This document shows positions 6,295-10,547 of a stretch of 10,547 nt of DNA, piece after piece (position 1 is the stretch's first letter; the number at the start of each line of letters is the position of its first letter). Source of the stretch: Desulfobacteraceae bacterium. GTDB taxonomy: Bacteria > Desulfobacterota > Desulfobacteria > Desulfobacterales > Desulfobacteraceae. The stretch is taken from the NCBI GenBank assembly GCA_011390435.1, contig JAABSK010000084.1:1-10547 (forward strand), written 5' to 3'. The notes beneath the pieces were generated by a model. It was given only the letters and a program-made list of their open reading frames with translations. It was not told the origin of the DNA and searched no databases. Made by a program: the position numbers and the translations under genes.

Positions 6295-7715
6295 TAAAAT
6301 CCTCCGCCAACGGCTGTTACAGCGTCTACAATGGTTTGATAAACCGACTCAGGCAGGAAAAAACACAGCAGAAGGGATGTCAGCAGCAGAAGATACTGGG
6401 GCAGGACAAACCCGGCTTTTTCCTTGAACCGGACCGTGTTTTTGGTGTTGTCAAACGATATTTTCATGACCTGAGCTGCAAAACCGGCAAAAACAACACA
6501 CAGGCTGAAGATGAAAACACCCGCAGCTACATAATGACCACTGTGAAACGCAGCCATGATGATCATCAGCTCTCCGATGAAAAGACCAAAGGGGGGCAGA
6601 CCGGAAATGCCGGCAAATCCGGCAAAAAAGGCCACAAAGGTTTTCGGCATGGCGCCTGCCATGTTCCCGGTGTTTTTGATCAGGCGGTTGCCATAGCCCA
6701 GCAGCATGTTGCCGGAAGTCAGAAACAGGGAAGATTTGATCAGGCTGTGGTGAATCATGCAGATCATGGCGCCATACACGCCGATCCCGCCGATACCGGT
6801 TCCAAAAGCGATGATCCCCATGTTTTCAATGCTGGAATAGGCCAGCATCCGCTTGTATTCATTCTGTTTGATAATAAAGGTGGCCGCGGCCAGAATTGAA
6901 ATCAGGCCAAAAACCATGAGAATGGTTCCGGAAAAATCACCCAGGCCGGCCGCATGCATGATTTTATTGGTTTTAAAAATTCCCAGGTAGGCACAGTTTA
7001 ACAGCACACCGGAAAGAAGCGCTGAAGCAGGGCTTGGTGCCTCGCTGTGGGCATCCGGAAGCCAGGTGTGCATGGGCGCAAGTCCCATTTTGGTGCCATA
7101 GCCCACCAGAATGAAAACAAATCCAGCCTTGAGCCAGAAGGTATCCATCTGTCCGGCAACCTGGGACAGGGAAGAAAAAGAGAGCAAGGCATCCACGTTA
7201 CCGATATCCATGGCCAGCGTGATCAGAACCGACCCCAGAAGCGCCATGGCAATGCCCACAGAACAGATCAGCACATATTTCCAGGTGGCTTCAAGGGATG
7301 CGGCGGACCTGTGGGTATAAATCAGGGGCGCACTGGCCAGAGTGGTGGCTTCAATGGCAATCCACATCACCATAATATGATCGGAAACTGTTACCATGCT
7401 CATGGTGGCCAGAAACAAAAGCATGAAACCGGTGAAAATGTTTTCCGACTGGATTTTGCTTTCTTCAAGGTATGAAAGGGTATAGATGGCGATCAAAAAA
7501 AACAGAAACGAGATCACCAGCAAAGAGAGCAGCCCTTCCGGCGTAATGGCAAAATAACTGCTGAAAAATGCCTGGGGCCGGGTTTTCCACAGCATGACGG
7601 AAAAAATCAGGTGCAGGGCGCCGGTTCCCACCAGAAGCGCCCGGCTCAGGTTTTTGGGAAGAAAAAAGGCAAAAATGCCGGTCAAAAACGGAATCAGAAA
7701 AATAATTTCAACCAT
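6294..7715 (-). CDS. hyfF: HyfF-like proton antiporter-type membrane subunit
   Basis: This 473-residue polytopic membrane protein belongs to the Mrp-antiporter/NuoL-M-N family (proton_antipo_M, PF00361). Key charged residues are in place: Glu122 in WIAIEATTLASAPLIY, Lys209 in GYGTKMGLAPMHTWLPDAH, Lys288 in NEYKRMLAYSSIENMG, the His322/His323-Lys327 group in IHHSLIKSSLF, and Glu382 in GLFIGELMI. These residues form the ion path in complex I antiporter subunits, so an ion-pumping role is likely. The length and the lack of the long HyfB-type C-terminal tail fit HyfF better than HyfB or HyfD. The symbol is by homology only. The start at 7715 has AAGGTG seven bases upstream, and the gap to the hyfE stop is 11 bases. 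The 3' end overlaps the large-subunit start by one base. Confidence 0.88.
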   Translation of the reverse strand: MVEIIFLIPFLTGIFAFFLPKNLSRALLVGTGALHLIFSVMLWKTRPQAFFSSYFAITPEGLLSLLVISFLFFLIAIYTLSYLEESKIQSENIFTGFMLLFLATMSMVTVSDHIMVMWIAIEATTLASAPLIYTHRSAASLEATWKYVLICSVGIAMALLGSVLITLAMDIGNVDALLSFSSLSQVAGQMDTFWLKAGFVFILVGYGTKMGLAPMHTWLPDAHSEAPSPASALLSGVLLNCAYLGIFKTNKIMHAAGLGDFSGTILMVFGLISILAAATFIIKQNEYKRMLAYSSIENMGIIAFGTGIGGIGVYGAMICMIHHSLIKSSLFLTSGNMLLGYGNRLIKNTGNMAGAMPKTFVAFFAGFAGISGLPPFGLFIGELMIIMAAFHSGHYVAAGVFIFSLCVVFAGFAAQVMKISFDNTKNTVRFKEKAGFVLPQYLLLLTSLLLCFFLPESVYQTIVDAVTAVGGGF

Positions 7716-7726
7716 GAACGTTCACC

Positions 7727-8371
7727 TTATTCCCTTAATGTTCTCAGATGTGCAGTATCCACATCGTCAAAGGTCTGTTTGATGTTCTGAAGGATCACCG
7801 CCATGATCATAACACCGGCCAGAACGTCCAGCAGAATTCCGAATTCAACAATATGGCGGGCACGAACCGAAACAGTGCTTCCCACAAGATAGATACCGTT
7901 TTCCAGTATGATATACCCCAGTACCATGGCAATGGCGTTGCGCCGGGCCATCAACAGAAACATTCCAGTGACCAGAAGGGCAATGGCCGTGGGGAACAAA
8001 AGGATGGGGGCGTCAACCACCGGAACATCCAATTGCCCGCCGATATAGGTGGCCCCGACAATGAGTCCAAGTCCACAGAACATGGAGGCATGATATCCAA
8101 TAATCGGCTCCACCTCCCGGTTGATGGCCACTTTCTTAATAGCGATGTGAATGCTCAGCGGGATGATGATTCCCCGTATGGCCAGGGTGGCAAACGTAAA
8201 AATCATGCCGCCGCCAGACAGGTCATGGCCGATGAAAAAGGGCACAATGGATACCACGATACCTTGAAAGGCAACTACCGTGATCAGTCTGGGCAACCGG
8301 CTGGACCCAAAGGAAAAAAGCACGGAGAGCAGGACAAGGGTTAATAGGGTGTCAACCTGAAACAGGGTCAT
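7727..8371 (-). CDS. hyfE: HyfE-like membrane subunit (NuoK-like C-terminal part)
   Basis: This 214-residue hydrophobic protein has about six to seven membrane segments. The C-terminal half resembles NuoK/MnhC, with the conserved glutamate in GYIILENGIYL (Glu157) and an aspartate in FGILLDVLAGV (Asp182). The arrangement of an N-terminal membrane extension before a NuoK-like core is that of hydrogenase-4 component E. Its role would be to link the antiporter subunits to the NuoH-like subunit in the membrane arm. It lies between the HyfC-like and HyfF-like genes, as hyfE does relative to hyfC and hyfF in hyf operons, although no HyfD is present here. The ATG at 8371 directly follows the stop of the previous gene (TAAATG), and GGAG lies nine bases upstream within that gene's 3' end. 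The symbol is by homology. Confidence 0.87.
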   Translation of the reverse strand: MTLFQVDTLLTLVLLSVLFSFGSSRLPRLITVVAFQGIVVSIVPFFIGHDLSGGGMIFTFATLAIRGIIIPLSIHIAIKKVAINREVEPIIGYHASMFCGLGLIVGATYIGGQLDVPVVDAPILLFPTAIALLVTGMFLLMARRNAIAMVLGYIILENGIYLVGSTVSVRARHIVEFGILLDVLAGVMIMAVILQNIKQTFDDVDTAHLRTLRE

Positions 8372-9289
8372 TTATATTAACTCCAGGGTAATAATGGTTG
8401 CAAAAAATGCCAGGGCGAACGAGGTCAGCACAAATTGCGGAACCTTGTCCATCCTGAACCGGGCCATCACCGATTCTGTTATCCCCACTGAAACATAAAC
8501 AATCACAAGCCCTGCCAAAAAAAACACAAGGCTCAGGCCTGGAATGCCCAGGTCAAACGGCAGAATCAGCCGGGAAATAAGGGTTGAATAAAAAAACAAT
8601 TTGATAAAAGCGCCCAGCTCGATCAGTCCCAGATCCGGCCCGCTGTGATCCAGCACCATCACCTCATGGATCATGGTCAGCTCAAGGTGGGTGGCAGGGT
8701 CATCCACCGGCACCCGGGAATTTTCCGTCAGCAGGATAATAAAAAGGGCAATTACGACAAACAGCAGGGGAGCACCGGCAAGGCCCCAGAGTGCAAGCGG
8801 GCCGGGGCCTGCAAAATAATCCGCCAGTGACAGTCCGCCGGTGAGGCGGAAAAACAAAATCAGGATCATGAACATGGCGGCTTCACAGAAAATCGGGAAA
8901 TAGGCTTCCCGTGCCGCACCCATGCCTTCAAATGGAGAGGCGGTATCCATGGCTGCCGCAATGGTGAAAAACCGACCAAGCCCCAGTATGTAGAGAAGAA
9001 ACACCACATCCCCCTGAAAGGAAAGCAGCGGCTTGAATCCGGCAATGGGAAGAAAGAACAGCACGCTGACGGCTGATGCAAACGAAACAACCGGGCCCAG
9101 CTTGAACATCAGGGTTGTGCTGGTACTGTAAACCGATCCTTTTTTGAACAACTTGGTCAGTGTGTAGTAATTAATCAGCAAAGGCGGACCTTTTTTTCCG
9201 CCGAAAAACGCCTTGATCTTCAGTATCAGGGCTGAAAAAAAAGGTGCCGCAAGAATTGCCAGTACCAAAACCAGTATGGATACAATCAT
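8372..9289 (-). CDS. hyfC: HyfC/HycD/NuoH-like membrane subunit
   Basis: This 305-residue protein has about eight membrane segments and belongs to the NuoH/HycD family (PF00146), the subunit that joins the peripheral redox arm to the membrane arm. Visible family signatures are GGKKGPPLL (31-38) after the first helix, SPFEGMGAAREAYF (118-131) in the loop facing the redox subunits, ENSRVPVDDPATHLELTM (189-206), HEVMVLDHSGPDLGLIE (208-224), and ARFRMDKVPQF (276-286) near the C-terminus. The frame is open for 40 more residues upstream, but those overlap the HyfB end and are low-complexity. The ATG at 9289 is preferred because AAAGGA (9299-9304) lies nine bases before it and the protein then begins with the first helix. 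It starts 22 bases after the HyfB-like stop. The symbol is by homology; HyfC and HycD are equivalents. Confidence 0.88.
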   Translation of the reverse strand: MIVSILVLVLAILAAPFFSALILKIKAFFGGKKGPPLLINYYTLTKLFKKGSVYSTSTTLMFKLGPVVSFASAVSVLFFLPIAGFKPLLSFQGDVVFLLYILGLGRFFTIAAAMDTASPFEGMGAAREAYFPIFCEAAMFMILILFFRLTGGLSLADYFAGPGPLALWGLAGAPLLFVVIALFIILLTENSRVPVDDPATHLELTMIHEVMVLDHSGPDLGLIELGAFIKLFFYSTLISRLILPFDLGIPGLSLVFFLAGLVIVYVSVGITESVMARFRMDKVPQFVLTSFALAFFATIITLELI

Positions 9290-9311
9290 GTATGAAGTTC
9301 CTTTAAACGAT

Positions 9312-10547
9312 TCATATGAAAAACAGCAGCAGGACAATAGCCAGAAGGATATACCCGATATACAGGTGAATATCCCCGTGCTGGATCCACCGGAGCTTGT
9401 CAAAGACAAACAGCACCGGGTTGACCACCACTTTGTTCATATAAAGGTCTGCCACATCACTGATATGGCTTTTATAATGGGTTTTCAGCGGGAACCGGCC
9501 CTTTATCGGCGGATGATCCTCGGACAATGGCGCTGCCGCCCCAAAGAACTCCAGAATAAATGACGCATAGGAAGACCCGGTGTACTGCATTTTAACCGTG
9601 GGTTGGGTAAATCCGCAGCCCCAGGTGCTGGATACTGAAATAGGTTTATCCCGGTACAGCATCCGCCGGAGCAGTATCACCAGCACAAACACCGCGGCAA
9701 ATCCGGCTGCAGCAATGCCCAGATTCCCGGCAGCAGTGAAAACCGGTTCAACAGCAGACAGTTCCAGTCCCAGGCCCAGCGCCTGAACCGCCTGGACAGG
9801 CAGAAAGACCGCCAGCCAGGGGCAGATCCCGATCAGCACACAGGCCCCTGCCAGAACAGACATGGACACCAGCATGGCAGCCCCCCCTTTTTCATCGGCT
9901 TTCTGTGCCGCCCGGGTCCGGGGTTCTCCCTGGAACACCACACCAACAACCTTGGTAAAGCATGCCAGGGCAAGGCCTCCGATCACGGCCAGACTGATGA
10001 CGGCTAAAATGGACATGATCAGAGCGGCCGAATCAAGTCCGGCACTGCTGAAACCGGCCAGGTAAATCAAAAATTCTCCTGCAAACCCGTTAAACGGCGG
10101 CAGCCCTGAAATGGCAACAGCGCCGATGATAAAGGTGACGCCAGTGACTTTCATCTGTTTGAGCAATCCGCCCAAGGCATCAATAGACCGGGTGCCGGTT
10201 TTGTGCAGGATCATGCCGGCGCCCATGAACAGCAGAGACTTGAAAATGGCATGATTGAGAATATGCCAGAATGCCCCTGCAAACCCAAGGGCCGCCATCA
10301 CTGGATGATGCGATGCAATGCCCATCATTCCAATCCCCAGACCAATAAAAATGATGCCGATATTTTCAACGCTGGAATAGGCCAGAAGTCGCTTCAGATC
10401 ATGCTGGGCCAGTGCATAGGCGATTCCCAGAATACCAGACACGGCACCGGCAATGATCAATACCATGCCGAACACCGGGCTGTACAGTTCAAGCAGCAGA
10501 TAGACCCGGATGATTCCGTAAACACCGGTCTTGATCATTACGCCGGA
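9312..10547 (-). CDS. hyfB: HyfB-like proton antiporter-type membrane subunit, partial (N-terminus outside window)
   Basis: The minus frame is open to the window edge and gives the last 411 residues of a NuoL/HyfB-type protein. The visible part begins in the conserved SGVMIKTGVYG segment, so the N-terminal 200-odd residues are missing; full HyfB is about 670 residues. Other signatures are HDLKRLLAYSSVENIG, HILNHAIFKSLLFMGAG and ISGLPPFNGFAGEFLIY, which carry the lysine, histidine and glutamate residues of the ion path. The long C-terminal extension, with STWGCGFTQPTVKMQYT and a last membrane helix ending at residue 411, is typical of HyfB and absent from the HyfF-like paralogue downstream. 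The ATG at 10538 is internal, not the start, because three more in-frame codons continue the conserved motif. The operon promoter must lie beyond the right edge. Confidence 0.88.
   Translation of the reverse strand, partial: SGVMIKTGVYGIIRVYLLLELYSPVFGMVLIIAGAVSGILGIAYALAQHDLKRLLAYSSVENIGIIFIGLGIGMMGIASHHPVMAALGFAGAFWHILNHAIFKSLLFMGAGMILHKTGTRSIDALGGLLKQMKVTGVTFIIGAVAISGLPPFNGFAGEFLIYLAGFSSAGLDSAALIMSILAVISLAVIGGLALACFTKVVGVVFQGEPRTRAAQKADEKGGAAMLVSMSVLAGACVLIGICPWLAVFLPVQAVQALGLGLELSAVEPVFTAAGNLGIAAAGFAAVFVLVILLRRMLYRDKPISVSSTWGCGFTQPTVKMQYTGSSYASFILEFFGAAAPLSEDHPPIKGRFPLKTHYKSHISDVADLYMNKVVVNPVLFVFDKLRWIQHGDIHLYIGYILLAIVLLLFFI

Noticed and set aside
6816..6853. Near-repeat of sequence shared with about 10355-10392
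   Set aside because: The shared bases encode the LAYSS(I/V)EN motif common to the HyfF-like and HyfB-like paralogues, so it reflects protein homology and is not a separate DNA repeat.
9290..9409. N-terminal extension of the HyfC-like protein by 40 residues
   Set aside because: The extra part overlaps the HyfB 3' end, is rich in Ser, Gly and Cys with no family similarity, and the AAAGGA site at 9299-9304 supports the ATG at 9289.
4009..10547. Assignment as ordinary complex I (Nuo)
   Set aside because: NuoC and NuoD are fused, the NuoB-like domain has the hydrogenase-type CxxC pair, HyfE and a long-tailed HyfB are present, and there are no NuoEFG, NuoA or NuoJ genes in the visible part.

Overview
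The window looks like chromosomal DNA from an anaerobic bacterium of the sulfate-reducing Desulfobacterales type (an inference). The reasons are moderate GC content, a TRAP transporter beside a multi-subunit ion-pumping membrane oxidoreductase, and protein sequences that read like that group. No rRNA, tRNA, mobile element or CRISPR array was seen, and genes fill almost the whole window.

Layout. (1) Positions 1-456, minus strand: the N-terminal part of a metallo-beta-lactamase-fold hydrolase, cut by the window edge. (2) 457-696: a divergent intergenic region with a convincing sigma-70 type promoter and a small palindrome ahead of the TRAP operon. (3) 697-3498, plus strand: a complete tripartite TRAP transporter (periplasmic solute receptor DctP, small membrane subunit DctQ, large membrane subunit DctM) with tight or overlapping junctions. 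(4) 3494-3529: a strong imperfect hairpin that overlaps the stop codons of two convergent genes and is a likely bidirectional terminator. (5) 3525-3926, minus strand: a small DUF1330-family protein. (6) 4009-10547, minus strand: six genes in one operon, read from right to left. They are a HyfB-like antiporter subunit (5' end outside the window), a HyfC/HycD/NuoH-like subunit, a HyfE (NuoK-like) subunit, a HyfF antiporter subunit, a fused NuoC-NuoD/HycE-like large subunit, and a ferredoxin-HyfI/NuoB-like small subunit.

The six-gene operon is the main item of interest. It has the architecture of group 4 membrane-bound [NiFe] hydrogenases (Hyf, Hyc, Ech), but both cysteine pairs that should hold the Ni-Fe centre in the large subunit are gone (Ala205/Thr208 and Ser497/Gly500 at the aligned places). 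The small subunit keeps all four cysteines of the proximal [4Fe-4S] cluster in the hydrogenase-type CxxC arrangement. It also carries a fused ferredoxin domain that has kept exactly the cysteines for one of the usual two clusters. This matches the 'energy-converting hydrogenase related' (Ehr) complexes, which lie between complex I and group 4 hydrogenases and whose electron donor and acceptor are not known. The two antiporter-type subunits and the NuoH-like and NuoK-like subunits imply proton or sodium pumping coupled to electron transfer, but the redox substrate cannot be read from the sequence.

The TRAP system would import an organic acid or similar anion by secondary transport using an ion gradient. 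A functional link to the Ehr-like complex through that gradient is plausible, but nothing in the sequence shows it.
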